DNA from: Rhodocyclaceae bacterium | Lineage (GTDB): Bacteria > Pseudomonadota > Gammaproteobacteria > Burkholderiales > Rhodocyclaceae | Assembly: GCA_028869135.1 (NCBI GenBank) | Contig: JAGWTC010000002.1 | Location: forward strand, 1 to 64,000 | Direction of reading: 5' to 3' | DNA length: 64,000 nt | Part shown: positions 36,096-45,345 of the stretch, piece by piece | Layout of the letters: each line of letters starts with the position of its first letter | How positions within the stretch are numbered: position 1 is the stretch's first letter | Position numbers and translations under genes: made by a program | Notes under the pieces: generated by a model | Database searches by the model: none | What the model saw: the letters and a program-made list of their open reading frames with translations, nothing else | Told to the model about the DNA's origin: nothing

Positions 36096-37045
36096 GTGCC
36101 AAGGCACTCAAGACTTTGGTTGTCGGCGGTGCCGGATTCATCGGCACACACTTGGTGCGCCTGCTTTGCGCAGAAGGCCGTCGCGAAGTTATTGTTGCAG
36201 GACGTCGGGTGCATGCGCCCGCAGATTTTCCTTCGACAGCCCGCTATGTGAGCCTTGATGTCGCGGATGAGAACGCGCTTCTGCCATTGCTGTCGGGGGT
36301 GGACGAAATTATCGACCTGGCGTACGCCACGGTGCCTAAAACCAGCTTTGACGATCCGGTGCACGATGTCCTGGCGAATTTGCCGGCGACCGTCAATTTA
36401 TTGAAGAAGGCGAGTGGTCTGCCTTTGCGCCGGTTCTTGCTAGTGTCTTCCGGTGGGACAGTGTATGGCAACGCCAGGAACTTGCCGATCGAAGAAGACC
36501 ACCCGACCAACCCGGTTTCGCCTTATGGCATCACCAAGGTGGCGGCCGAGAAATATGCGTTGATGTTTATGCAGTTGCATGACCTGCCTGCGGTGATAGT
36601 ACGCCCGGGCAATCCCTATGGCCCGAACCAGTTCGGCAGACTGACCCAAGGATTTATCGGCGCGGCAATGTTTGCTGCCGTCAATCGCCAACCGGTTACC
36701 GTGTTCGGCGAGCGTGGCACTGTCCGCGACTACATCTATATCGATGATCTGTGCCGGGGTTTGATGGCAGCGCTCGAATATGGCGAACCTGGCGATATTT
36801 TCAATATCGGTACAGGTATCGGTCGGGACAACCTTTCCATCCTTGAGCTTTTGTCCGATATCGTCAGTCGCGACGGTTATACGCTGGATATCGAATTCAA
36901 GCCGGCGCGGCCTTTCGACGTAGCCGCCAACGTACTTAACTCCTCTCGTCTGTCTTCAGCTTCCGGCTGGCATCCGCAAGTCTCGCTGGAGAGCGGTTTG
37001 CAGGCGACCTGGGACTTCGTAAAGAACAACTTGATTAAGCAATGA
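36092..37045 (+). CDS. NAD-dependent nucleotide-sugar epimerase/reductase (SDR)
   Basis: 317 residues: VVGGAGFIGTHLVRLL (NAD site), a Ser/Tyr/Lys triad in VSSGGTVYGNARN and YGITKVAAEKYA, and NPYGPNQFGR. It is a UDP-glucose-4-epimerase-like SDR, but without specific GalE/WbpP signatures that I can name. It could be the C-4 ketoreductase that finishes the C-methylated CDP-4-keto sugar, if the aminotransferase acts on a different substrate. Confidence 0.82.
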   Translation: MSAKALKTLVVGGAGFIGTHLVRLLCAEGRREVIVAGRRVHAPADFPSTARYVSLDVADENALLPLLSGVDEIIDLAYATVPKTSFDDPVHDVLANLPATVNLLKKASGLPLRRFLLVSSGGTVYGNARNLPIEEDHPTNPVSPYGITKVAAEKYALMFMQLHDLPAVIVRPGNPYGPNQFGRLTQGFIGAAMFAAVNRQPVTVFGERGTVRDYIYIDDLCRGLMAALEYGEPGDIFNIGTGIGRDNLSILELLSDIVSRDGYTLDIEFKPARPFDVAANVLNSSRLSSASGWHPQVSLESGLQATWDFVKNNLIKQ

Positions 37046-38355
37046 AACTTCTCTTTTGCGTCGAGTTTTACTATCCGAGCGTCGGCGGTGCTCAGGAAGT
37101 GATGCGCCAGTTGGCGGAGCGCCTCTGCGCCCGTGGACATGAGGTCACGGTCGCGACTACCTATATCGATACCCGGGACAGCACCACGCACAATGGCGTC
37201 AATATCGTAGGCTTTCGTGTGTCCGGCAATCAGGTGCGCGGCATTGAAGGCGACGCGGAGGCTTATCGTCGTTTCGTGGCTGCCGCCGATGTGGATGTCG
37301 TTTTCATTTACGCAGCACAACAATGGACATTCGACGCCATATGGGATGTGCTGCCGCAGCTAAGTGCGCGCAAAGTTCTGGTGCCATGCGGATATTCGGG
37401 ACTCTATTTGCCATCCTATGCGGACTACTTCCAGCGTCTGCCGGCAATACTCGCGCAAATGGATGCGGTGGTCTATCACGCGGAATCCTACCGTGACATC
37501 GATTTTGCGAAAGCATTGGGTCTGACCAATCATTTCGTTATTCCGAACGGTGCCTCGGGTGAGGAGTTTGCAGCCACAATTGACCCGTCATTTCGGGCCA
37601 GCCTCAATATAGAGCCGAGTGCATGCGTATTGCTCACCGTTGGAACGGTCACCGGGCTCAAGGGGCATTTTGAATCGGTGCAGGCGTTTGCGCTGGCGAA
37701 TTTCGGTGGCCGCCCTGCCGCGCTTATTCTCAATGGCAATCAGCCCGAAAATGGAGGTAAGCGCCTCTCTTATTGGCGGCGTTTTGCAATGCTGGTCCGC
37801 GGCTATGGGGCATGGTACGCAATCCGACATACCGTGAAGATGGCTCTGCTGGCCCTTGGGTGGCGCGGCGGGAATCTGCAATCCATCGATACCTGGGTGG
37901 CGCGCATCAATGCCGGCAAGCATGGGAGCAAGACAGTAATTCGTACCGACTTGCCGCGCCCCAGGTTGATTCAGGCCTATTTACAATCCGATCTGTTCAT
38001 CTTCGCGTCGAACGTGGAATATTCACCGCTCGTATTGTTCGAAGCTTGCGCCGCAGGTCTGCCATTTCTGTCAGTTTCGGTCGGTAACGCGCGGGAGATC
38101 GCAGCCTGGACTGGCGGAGGAGTGATATGCGAGGCGCCAGTGGATGAGTCTGGCTACACGCGAGTGTTGCCGCAGACTTTTGCCGACGCAATCCATCAGT
38201 TGACTGAAGATCCCGATCGTTTGGCGGAGCTTTCCAGGCAAGGCAAGGCAGAAAGCCAGCGCCGTTTCAATTGGGCGCACTTGACGCAGGAGTATGAGCA
38301 GTTATTCGAGCGCCTTGTTGCCAATGGTCCGGCCACGCGGGAGACGTCAGCGTGA
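37042..38355 (+). CDS. GT4 glycosyltransferase
   Basis: 437 residues, GT-B fold. N-terminal KLLFCVEFYYPSVGGAQEVMRQLAERL and, near the C-terminus, SDLFIFASNVEYSPLVLFEACAAGLPFLSVSVGNA (with the conserved E-x7-E motif). It overlaps the SDR by four bases and the fucosyltransferase by four, inside the coupled O-antigen gene block. Substrate unknown. Confidence 0.87.
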   Translation: MKLLFCVEFYYPSVGGAQEVMRQLAERLCARGHEVTVATTYIDTRDSTTHNGVNIVGFRVSGNQVRGIEGDAEAYRRFVAAADVDVVFIYAAQQWTFDAIWDVLPQLSARKVLVPCGYSGLYLPSYADYFQRLPAILAQMDAVVYHAESYRDIDFAKALGLTNHFVIPNGASGEEFAATIDPSFRASLNIEPSACVLLTVGTVTGLKGHFESVQAFALANFGGRPAALILNGNQPENGGKRLSYWRRFAMLVRGYGAWYAIRHTVKMALLALGWRGGNLQSIDTWVARINAGKHGSKTVIRTDLPRPRLIQAYLQSDLFIFASNVEYSPLVLFEACAAGLPFLSVSVGNAREIAAWTGGGVICEAPVDESGYTRVLPQTFADAIHQLTEDPDRLAELSRQGKAESQRRFNWAHLTQEYEQLFERLVANGPATRETSA

Positions 38356-39224
38356 AGCGCGTTGTCGTTCGCCTCATTGGTGGCCTCGGTAACCAGATGT
38401 TCCAATACGCGGCAGCAAGAGCTCTGTCGCTAAAGATCGACGCCGATGTTGCGCTTGATTTATCCTGGTTCGGCACGGACCCGGATCGGCAATATGCGCT
38501 GGCACCGTTGTCGATTCAGGCTTCCCTGGCTGAGCCGATGGCCACGCCAAACCGATCGAACAGCTTTTGGACCCGGGTAGCGCGGCGTCTTGGCTTGCCG
38601 CGCCATGAGCGCAACATGTCCGTGTTCTCGGAGGCTTCGTTCCGATACGACCCACGCTTTGAAACGCTGCAGGCGCCGGTGTTCCTCGACGGCTATTTTC
38701 AGAGCGAAAAATATTTCCGTCAGTATCGCGATCAACTCCTCAAAGAGCTTTGTCCGCACGGCAACCCGTCGCAATCTAACGCCCGTATGCTTGAGGAGAT
38801 TCGGTCAAAGGGCGCCATTTGCCTGCATATCCGGCGTGGCGATTATGTCAGCAACGCTGCGGCGAACGCTTATCACGGCATGTGTTCCCTGGACTACTAT
38901 CAGGCCGGCCTCGATATTGTGGCGCCTACCTTGGCAAACCCGCATTGCTTTGTTTTCTCGGACGACCCCAACTGGGTGCGCGAGAATTTCAGGCCTGCGG
39001 TGCCAATGACACTGGTCGACATCAACGGCCCTGGCGAAGCGCATGAAGACTTGCGGCTCATGGCGGCCTGCAGTCGCTTTGTTATCGCCAATAGCTCCTT
39101 GAGTTGGTGGGGGGCGTGGCTGTCGCGTGCAGATGAAAAAATGGTGGTGGCTCCGGCACGCTGGTTCCAGACCAGCCAGAACGATACCCGGGACTTGTTG
39201 CCTGAAGGCTGGTTGAAGGTATAA
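38352..39224 (+). CDS. Alpha-1,2-fucosyltransferase (GT11)
   Basis: 290 residues starting at a GTG overlapping the previous stop. GT11 hallmarks: IGGLGNQMFQYAAARAL (about 9-25), the donor-binding HIRRGDYVSN (about 158) and NSSLSWWGAWLS (about 250). Uses GDP-L-fucose from Gmd/Fcl, which explains why those genes are in the locus. Alpha-1,2-fucosylation is typical of GT11; related beta-1,2 or alpha-1,3 activities cannot be excluded. Confidence 0.93.
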   Translation: MKRVVVRLIGGLGNQMFQYAAARALSLKIDADVALDLSWFGTDPDRQYALAPLSIQASLAEPMATPNRSNSFWTRVARRLGLPRHERNMSVFSEASFRYDPRFETLQAPVFLDGYFQSEKYFRQYRDQLLKELCPHGNPSQSNARMLEEIRSKGAICLHIRRGDYVSNAAANAYHGMCSLDYYQAGLDIVAPTLANPHCFVFSDDPNWVRENFRPAVPMTLVDINGPGEAHEDLRLMAACSRFVIANSSLSWWGAWLSRADEKMVVAPARWFQTSQNDTRDLLPEGWLKV

Positions 39225-39228
39225 CGCG

Positions 39229-40080
39229 ATGGGTGAAGAAAATGCGGAACCGGTCGCAATGGATGCAAATGCCGCGCCGGCTGTTTCTGTTGTTCTTTGC
39301 GTCAATCGCGCCAATCCCTGGTTGCGTACAGCAATCGACAGCGTGCTGGCGCAAGATGACCCAGCATTTGAGTTCCTGATTGCCGCAAATGCCTGTCCGG
39401 ATACACTCTGGAATGAGCTGATCGGGCTTGTTGGCGGTAAAGGCAATGTTCGCCTGTTCCGTACCAAAATCGGACAACTGGCCTACAACCTCAATTTCCT
39501 TGCCGATCAGGCGCGAGGTGACTACTTGGTCCGGATGGATGCGGACGATGTCTGCGAGCCTGACCGGATTCGGAGATTGCGTCAGGCGCTGGCAAGCGAC
39601 CCGGTTGACGTGCTCGGCTCCGCCGTTACTTTGATCGACGAGAGTGGTGTGACGATCGGGCAGATGAATCTGCCGCTGGCACATGCGGATATCGTCCGCA
39701 GCCTCAATACCCGTACCGTTTTTTGCCATCCGGCGGTGGCGATCCGGCGTCAGTTTCTGCTCGATATGCGCGGCTATCTCGGCGGCTTTGTCTCTGAAGA
39801 TACCGATCTGTGGTTACGCGCCCGGCGACTGGGCGGCCGCTTTCGCAATTTGCCCGAGCCCTTGTTGCGATATCGCATACACGGCGGGCAATCGATCGCG
39901 AGCCGGGCCGGGTATGCGGAGGTGGCCGCGCATTGGCTGCGCGAGTTCCTGCTGGCACCGGGCTTCTATACATTCAAGGGGCTGTGCGCCGCACTGGCGA
40001 AGTGCTTATTCGCGCCTTGGCTGCCGAGAGCGCGAGCCTATAGGGGCAAGCAGGACGACACGTCGGGCCGGGGCAGGTAG
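39229..40080 (+). CDS. GT2 glycosyltransferase
   Basis: 283 residues: VSVVLCVNRANPWLRTAIDSVLAQ, DXD in LVRMDADDVCEPDRI (about 100), and EDTDLWLRARRLGGRF acceptor motif (as in many O-antigen GT2 enzymes). It begins 4 bases after the fucosyltransferase stop. Sugar specificity is not readable. Confidence 0.87.
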   Translation: MGEENAEPVAMDANAAPAVSVVLCVNRANPWLRTAIDSVLAQDDPAFEFLIAANACPDTLWNELIGLVGGKGNVRLFRTKIGQLAYNLNFLADQARGDYLVRMDADDVCEPDRIRRLRQALASDPVDVLGSAVTLIDESGVTIGQMNLPLAHADIVRSLNTRTVFCHPAVAIRRQFLLDMRGYLGGFVSEDTDLWLRARRLGGRFRNLPEPLLRYRIHGGQSIASRAGYAEVAAHWLREFLLAPGFYTFKGLCAALAKCLFAPWLPRARAYRGKQDDTSGRGR

Positions 40081-40086
40081 GCCGCA

Positions 40087-41205
40087 GTGAAAATACTTTT
40101 TCTCGTCACGGAAGACTGGTTCTTCTGTTCCCATTTCATCGAACGTGCGGTGGCGGCCCGACAGGTTGGGTATGAAGTCGTCGTGTTGACCCGCATCGGC
40201 GAGGATGCGCAGCGCATTCGCGACGCCGGACTGCGCCTGATTCCCTTGCGTATCAATCGCCGCAGCCTGAATCCCCTTTCCGCTTTGCAGACGTTTCTCC
40301 AGATTTTTCGGGTATATCGAAGCGAGCGCCCGGACCTCGTACATCAATTCGCATTGAAACCCATCCTGCTTGGCAGTCTGGCGGCACGTCTGCTGAGGAT
40401 ACGGGGCGTCATCAATGCCGTGGTTGGCATGGGCTACGCGTTCACCTCCGACAAGACGCAGATGCGCATGCTGCGCCCGTTTTTGACTTGGGCCATTGCA
40501 AAGCTAATCTGCCCGCCAGGCTCTCGTGTTGTGTTCGAGAACGCCGAAGATCTTCAGGCATTTGTGGAAGACGGTTATGTTCGGGCCGGCCAGGCGGTCT
40601 TGATCCGTGGTGCGGGGGTCGACCCCGCGCTGTATCCAGCCGCGCTACCGGAGAGAAATCCCCCGATGATCGTGCTTGTTGCTCGAATGTTATGGGACAA
40701 AGGGGTCGGAGAGTTTGCAGAGGCTGCACGCATTGTGCGTGACCAAGGCGTGCGCGCGCGTTTTGTTCTCATCGGCGGACGTGATGAACTCAATCGAGCA
40801 GCGATTCCGGAAGCCACATTGCAGCAATGGCAGGATGAAGGAATTCTGGAATGGCTGGGGCATCGTCGCGATGTGCCGGCATTGCTCGGACAAGCACAGA
40901 TTGCATGTTTGCCGTCCTATCGCGAGGGGTTTCCGCGAGCGTTGCTTGAAGCCATGGCTGCGGGCTTGCCGTGTATCGCCACCGACGTGGTGGGGTGCCG
41001 CGAGGCGGTTCGGCATGAGGACAATGGCCTGCTGGTTCGCGCGGGTGATGCACAATCTCTTGCGGCTGCATTTGTGCGCCTGATCGGTGACCCTGACTTG
41101 CGTCGACGCCTCGGCGCCCGTGGGCGGCAACGCGTCGAAGCTGAGTTTTCCACTCGCCTGGTAGTCGAGCGGACGCTGGCGCTCTATAAGGACGTTCTTG
41201 GATAA
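40087..41205 (+). CDS. GT4 glycosyltransferase
   Basis: 372 residues from a GTG. N-terminus ILFLVTEDWFFCSHFIERAV, nucleotide-sugar site region VARMLWDKGVGEFAEAARIV, then LPSYREGFPRALLEAMAAGLP with the E-x7-E motif. It resembles O-antigen/capsule GT4 enzymes that act early after the initiating transferase (PglA/WbpX-like). Its stop overlaps the next gene's start (TAATG). Confidence 0.9.
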   Translation: MKILFLVTEDWFFCSHFIERAVAARQVGYEVVVLTRIGEDAQRIRDAGLRLIPLRINRRSLNPLSALQTFLQIFRVYRSERPDLVHQFALKPILLGSLAARLLRIRGVINAVVGMGYAFTSDKTQMRMLRPFLTWAIAKLICPPGSRVVFENAEDLQAFVEDGYVRAGQAVLIRGAGVDPALYPAALPERNPPMIVLVARMLWDKGVGEFAEAARIVRDQGVRARFVLIGGRDELNRAAIPEATLQQWQDEGILEWLGHRRDVPALLGQAQIACLPSYREGFPRALLEAMAAGLPCIATDVVGCREAVRHEDNGLLVRAGDAQSLAAAFVRLIGDPDLRRRLGARGRQRVEAEFSTRLVVERTLALYKDVLG

Positions 41206-42140
41206 TGCGAGTACTCGTGACCGGCGCGACGGGCTTTGTCGGCGCCCCATTGATCAAGCATCTGCGCGATATCGGCTGCGATGTGGTTGCGGCCACCCGT
41301 GCGGCGATGCTGCAGCCTTCCGTGGCTGTTGGCGATATTCACGGCAGCACTGATTGGAGCGATGCGCTGACAGGGTGCGGGGCTGTCGTGCACACAGCGG
41401 CGAGAGTGCACGTCATGCGGGAGACATCGAGCGATTCGCTGCGAGAGTTCCGCGTCGTCAATGTAGACGGCAGCCTCAACTTGGCAAGACAGGCGGCTGC
41501 AGCGGGAGTGCGCCGCTTTGTGTTTCTGAGCACGGTTAAGGTAAACGGAGAGTCTTCCAGGCCTGGCCATCCATTTCTGCCCGACGACATGCCGGCCCCC
41601 GAAGATGCCTACGGCATTTCCAAGCTTGAAGCAGAGCTGGCGTTAAAGGAAGTCTGCCTGGAAACCGGCATGGAATTCGTTGTGATCCGCCCTCCATTGG
41701 TATACGGCCCCGGCGTTCGGGGAAACTTCCTGTCCATGGTGCGCTGGATAAAGCGTGGAGTACCGTTGCCGCTTGGCGCCATCTCCAACAGCCGTAGTCT
41801 GGTGGCCTTGGATAATCTTGTCGACTTCATTACGGTTTGCCTTGAGCATCCCGCAGCCGCCAACCAGGTATTTCTGGTATCTGATGGCGAAGCGGTTTCT
41901 ACAACCGAGATGCTGAGAAAAATCGCACGGGCCCATGGGGTTGCATCAAGGCTGATCCCCGTGCCCCCGCGCTGGCTGCGGCGCGGTGCGGCGATGCTCG
42001 GCAAGTCGGCGGCTGCGGATCGCCTGCTGGGTTCCTTGGTGGTGGACAACGCCAAGGCCCGGGAAATTCTGGGCTGGAAACCTGTCGTGACCATGGATGA
42101 ACAGTTGAGGAAGATGGCCCGCGATGATTCGCACTCTTGA
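41205..42140 (+). CDS. NAD-dependent UDP-sugar epimerase/4-ketoreductase (WbpV-like SDR)
   Basis: 311 residues with RVLVTGATGFVGAPLIKHL, HTAARVHVM, and YGISKLEAE (Tyr/Lys), plus VIRPPLVYGPGVRGNF. In Pseudomonas a WbpV-type reductase sits beside the initiating transferase WbpL and WbpM, as here. It would reduce UDP-4-keto-6-deoxy-GlcNAc made by the WbpM homologue to UDP-D-QuiNAc or UDP-D-FucNAc. The stereochemistry is not determined. Confidence 0.86.
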   Translation: MRVLVTGATGFVGAPLIKHLRDIGCDVVAATRAAMLQPSVAVGDIHGSTDWSDALTGCGAVVHTAARVHVMRETSSDSLREFRVVNVDGSLNLARQAAAAGVRRFVFLSTVKVNGESSRPGHPFLPDDMPAPEDAYGISKLEAELALKEVCLETGMEFVVIRPPLVYGPGVRGNFLSMVRWIKRGVPLPLGAISNSRSLVALDNLVDFITVCLEHPAAANQVFLVSDGEAVSTTEMLRKIARAHGVASRLIPVPPRWLRRGAAMLGKSAAADRLLGSLVVDNAKAREILGWKPVVTMDEQLRKMARDDSHS

Positions 42141-42672
42141 TGTATTGATTTCCCTATTCGGATTGCTCGTTGGGGCTCCCCTATTCCTGGCGCTGACCAT
42201 ATTGGGGCTGTTTGATACCGGTGCGCCATTCTTCAGGCAGACGCGAGTCGGGCGCCATCAGCGCCCCTTTACCCTCTGGAAGTTTCGGACCATGCGGCAA
42301 GGTACGGCGTCAGTGGCAACTCATTTGGCCGATGCTTCCGCCATTACGCCGCTGGGCAGCTTTCTGCGCCGCTCGAAGCTGGACGAGTTGCCGCAGTTGT
42401 GGAATGTCCTGCGTGGCGACATGAGCATGGTCGGGCCGCGCCCCTGCCTGTTTAATCAAGAAGCGTTGATTGCCGCACGCGCCGCTAACGGCGTATTTGA
42501 TGCCCGGCCCGGTATTACCGGCCTGGCGCAGGTCAATGGTATCGATATGTCGACACCTGAGCTGCTGGCCGAGACAGATCGTAAAATGCTGAGTGAATTG
42601 GATGTGACCGCATATTTTCGTTATGTATTGATTACCGCGCTGGGCAAGGGAAGCGGCGACCGGGTGAAGTGA
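42124..42672 (+). CDS. Initiating undecaprenyl-phosphate phosphoglycosyltransferase (WcaJ/PglC type)
   Basis: 182 residues, monotopic bacterial sugar transferase: an N-terminal hydrophobic helix, FFRQTRVGRHQRPFTLWKFRTM (about 37-58), LRRSKLDELPQLWNVLRGDMSMVGPRP (Asp-Glu catalytic dyad) and the C-terminal PGITGLAQVNG. Transfers a sugar-1-phosphate onto undecaprenyl phosphate to start the O-unit. Donor likely the UDP-QuiNAc/FucNAc made by the neighbours. It overlaps the SDR gene by 17 bases. Confidence 0.93.
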   Translation: MIRTLDVLISLFGLLVGAPLFLALTILGLFDTGAPFFRQTRVGRHQRPFTLWKFRTMRQGTASVATHLADASAITPLGSFLRRSKLDELPQLWNVLRGDMSMVGPRPCLFNQEALIAARAANGVFDARPGITGLAQVNGIDMSTPELLAETDRKMLSELDVTAYFRYVLITALGKGSGDRVK

Positions 42673-42673
42673 C

Positions 42674-44512
42674 GTGTTGAATATCCGAACTCTTATTGCC
42701 GTGCTGCATGACATTCTGGCTGCGGTCCTCGCATGGCTGCTGGCATACCTGTTGCGTTTCAATCTGGATATTCCGTCGCAGTATATGCACGCCATGTGGT
42801 CGTACATGGCTGTTGTGGTGCCCGTGCAGAGCCTCACCTTCTACTTCGGTGGCCTGTATCGCGGCATCTGGCGTTTTGCCAGCATTCCGGATCTGCGGCG
42901 CATTGGGTTGTCAGTCGGGGTTGCCTCTCTGGCTGTACCGATGGCGCTGTTCATGGCCAATCGCCTGCAGGAGGTTCCCCGTTCGGCGCTCATTCTCAAT
43001 CCGCTGCTGCTGTTCCTCTTCATGGGTGCCAGTCGCTTTCTCTACCGGGCCTGGAAAGATGGCGTGTTGTTCTCTACGCATCGACTGGGTGCCACGCCCG
43101 TCATGGTCATGGGGGCGGGCACGGCGGCAGCCGCCTTGTTGCGCGAGCTGGCCGGCAGCAACCAGTGGCGGCCTGTCGGCCTGCTTGACGACGACAAACA
43201 CAAGCATGGCCTGCGCTTGATGAACATTCCGGTGCTTGGCGAGCTGAGCACCGTCGCAACGCATGCCGCGCGACTGGACGTGACTCATGTAATCGTCGCG
43301 ATGCCGTCGGCATCGACCGGCGTACGTCGGCGTGCGACTGAGCTGGCCGTCAATGCCGGGCTCAAGGTGCTGACGCTTCCGGCGACGAACGACGTACTCG
43401 CCGGCAAGGTTTCGGTTTCGCAGGTACGTCGAGTCGAGCTGGAAGATTTGTTGGGGCGTGATGCGGTGCAGCTTGATGCAGCCGGCCTGAACCTGCTGTT
43501 TGCCGGGCAGACCGTGCTGATCAGCGGAGCCGGCGGCTCCATCGGCTCCGAGCTATGCCGGCAAATCGCTCACTACCGACCCGCGCGCATCGTGTTTTAC
43601 GAGATATCCGAATATGCGCTCTATCGAATCGAACAGGAGTTCGACAGCCATTTCCCCGGGGTCGAGCTGGTGTATGTGATAGGCGATGTCAAGGACGCGG
43701 CCTTGCTGGAGCGGACGTTCGCATGCTATCGCCCGGCCATCGTATTCCATGCGGCCGCCTACAAGCATGTGCCCCTGATGGAAAACCGGAACGCCTGGCA
43801 GGCCGTACGCAACAACGTGCTGGGCACGTTGCGATTGGCGCAGACGGCGGTCGACCATGGCGTACGCGAATTCGTCCTGATCTCGACCGACAAGGCGGTG
43901 AATCCGACCAACGTCATGGGTGCTACCAAACGCCTGGCGGAGAAAGTGTGCCAGGCGCTGCAAGCCGGGACCAGCGGGACCCGTTTCGTCATGGTGCGTT
44001 TCGGCAATGTGCTGGGCAGCAGCGGCAGTGTGATTCCCAAGTTTCGCGAGCAGATCGCCGCCGGTGGCCCGCTAACCGTGACTCATCCGGAGATTACGCG
44101 CTACTTCATGTTGATTCCGGAGGCCTGCCAACTGGTGCTGCAAGCCGGCCTGCAGGCTGACAAGGGCGAAGAGCGCGGCCGCATTTTTGTTCTCGACATG
44201 GGCGAGCCCGTCAGAATCTACGATCTGGCGCGCGACATGATTCGCCTTTCCGGCTATACCGAAGAAGAGGTCCGCATCGAGGTAACGGGACTGCGCCCGG
44301 GCGAAAAGCTCTATGAAGAGTTGCTGGCCGACAGCGAACAGACGCTGGCTACACCGCATCCGAAACTGCGCATCGCCAAGCCGGACGAGGTTCCAGATAC
44401 CGACTGGCTGAGGCGAATTGAAGACTGGCTGGCGGCACCGATGCGCGATGAGGCAGAGGTCAAGCTTCGACTGCAGGAATACGTGGTCGAATATCGTCCG
44501 GCAACGCACTGA
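42674..44512 (+). CDS. wbpM: UDP-N-acetylglucosamine 4,6-dehydratase (WbpM family)
   Basis: 612 residues from a GTG one base after the previous stop. Four transmembrane helices (about 1-110), a CoA-binding-like region (VMVMGAGTAAAALLRELAGS) and the SDR domain with SGAGGSIGSELCRQI, and the altered catalytic STDKAVNPTNVMGATKR (Met in place of the usual Tyr, as in WbpM). Makes UDP-4-keto-6-deoxy-GlcNAc at the membrane. Last O-antigen gene; apaH follows by 5 bases and may share the transcript. Confidence 0.95.
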   Translation: MLNIRTLIAVLHDILAAVLAWLLAYLLRFNLDIPSQYMHAMWSYMAVVVPVQSLTFYFGGLYRGIWRFASIPDLRRIGLSVGVASLAVPMALFMANRLQEVPRSALILNPLLLFLFMGASRFLYRAWKDGVLFSTHRLGATPVMVMGAGTAAAALLRELAGSNQWRPVGLLDDDKHKHGLRLMNIPVLGELSTVATHAARLDVTHVIVAMPSASTGVRRRATELAVNAGLKVLTLPATNDVLAGKVSVSQVRRVELEDLLGRDAVQLDAAGLNLLFAGQTVLISGAGGSIGSELCRQIAHYRPARIVFYEISEYALYRIEQEFDSHFPGVELVYVIGDVKDAALLERTFACYRPAIVFHAAAYKHVPLMENRNAWQAVRNNVLGTLRLAQTAVDHGVREFVLISTDKAVNPTNVMGATKRLAEKVCQALQAGTSGTRFVMVRFGNVLGSSGSVIPKFREQIAAGGPLTVTHPEITRYFMLIPEACQLVLQAGLQADKGEERGRIFVLDMGEPVRIYDLARDMIRLSGYTEEEVRIEVTGLRPGEKLYEELLADSEQTLATPHPKLRIAKPDEVPDTDWLRRIEDWLAAPMRDEAEVKLRLQEYVVEYRPATH

Positions 44513-44517
44513 GCTTT

Positions 44518-45345
44518 ATGAGCACCTACGCAATCGGCGATCTGCAGGGCTGTTACGACGAACTGCAGGACTTGCTCTCCCTGGTCGGCTTCAAACCGGA
44601 GCGCGATCGGCTCTGGCTGGTCGGCGACCTGGTCAATCGCGGCCCTAAATCGCTGGAGGTGCTGCGTTTCGTCAAAGGCCTAGGCGATCGCGCCACGGTC
44701 GTACTCGGCAACCACGATCTGCATCTGGTGTTGCGTGCGGAGGGATTCGGCCGCGACAGCAAGGGCGATACGATTGCGCCCATTCTGGCGGCGCCGGATT
44801 GCGATGAGCTGATGGCCTGGCTGCGCGGCCTGCCTTTGCTGCATGTCGAAGGCGAATATGCGATGGTGCATGCCGGCCTTCTGCCGCAGTGGACGGTGGC
44901 AGAGGCAGCGGCGCTGGCGGACGAGGTTTCGGCCGCGCTCTCCAGAAAAAATCTCTACATCGATTTTCTGGAAAACATGTGGGGCAGCAAGCCCGAGCAC
45001 TGGCAGGACGATCTGGAGGGATGGGACCGCTTGCGGGTGGTGGTGAACGCGATGACGCGCATGCGCTTTTGCAGCAAGGACGGCGTCATGGAGTTCCATG
45101 CAAAGGGGAAGCCCGAAAATCCCCCGCCGGGCTACATGCCGTGGTTCGCCGTGCCCAAGCGCGCCAGCCGCACGCATACGCTGGTTTGCGGGCACTGGTC
45201 GGCCTTGGGCCTTCACGTTGAAGACAGGCTGTTGGCGCTGGATACAGGCTGCCTGTGGGGCGGCAAGCTGACCGCGATCCGGCTCGAGGACCGCAAGGTC
45301 TTTCAGGTGCCTAGCCGGCAACCGGCTGGGCCGTGGGCTGACTGA
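44518..45345 (+). CDS. apaH: Bis(5'-nucleosyl)-tetraphosphatase, symmetrical
   Basis: Hydrolyses Ap4A to two ADP and also decaps Np4-RNAs. 275 residues with the metallophosphoesterase motifs IGDLQGCYDEL (about 6-16), GDLVNRGPKS (about 35), LGNHDLHL (about 62) and VCGHWSALG (about 225). Length matches ApaH. It runs 5 bases behind wbpM, an unusual partner, and its last 35 bases overlap plsC on the other strand. Confidence 0.95.
   Translation: MSTYAIGDLQGCYDELQDLLSLVGFKPERDRLWLVGDLVNRGPKSLEVLRFVKGLGDRATVVLGNHDLHLVLRAEGFGRDSKGDTIAPILAAPDCDELMAWLRGLPLLHVEGEYAMVHAGLLPQWTVAEAAALADEVSAALSRKNLYIDFLENMWGSKPEHWQDDLEGWDRLRVVVNAMTRMRFCSKDGVMEFHAKGKPENPPPGYMPWFAVPKRASRTHTLVCGHWSALGLHVEDRLLALDTGCLWGGKLTAIRLEDRKVFQVPSRQPAGPWAD

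Noticed and set aside
22074-44512. Wzx/Wzy-type locus
   Set aside because: No multi-helix flippase or polymerase ORF exists; the only exporter is Wzm/Wzt.
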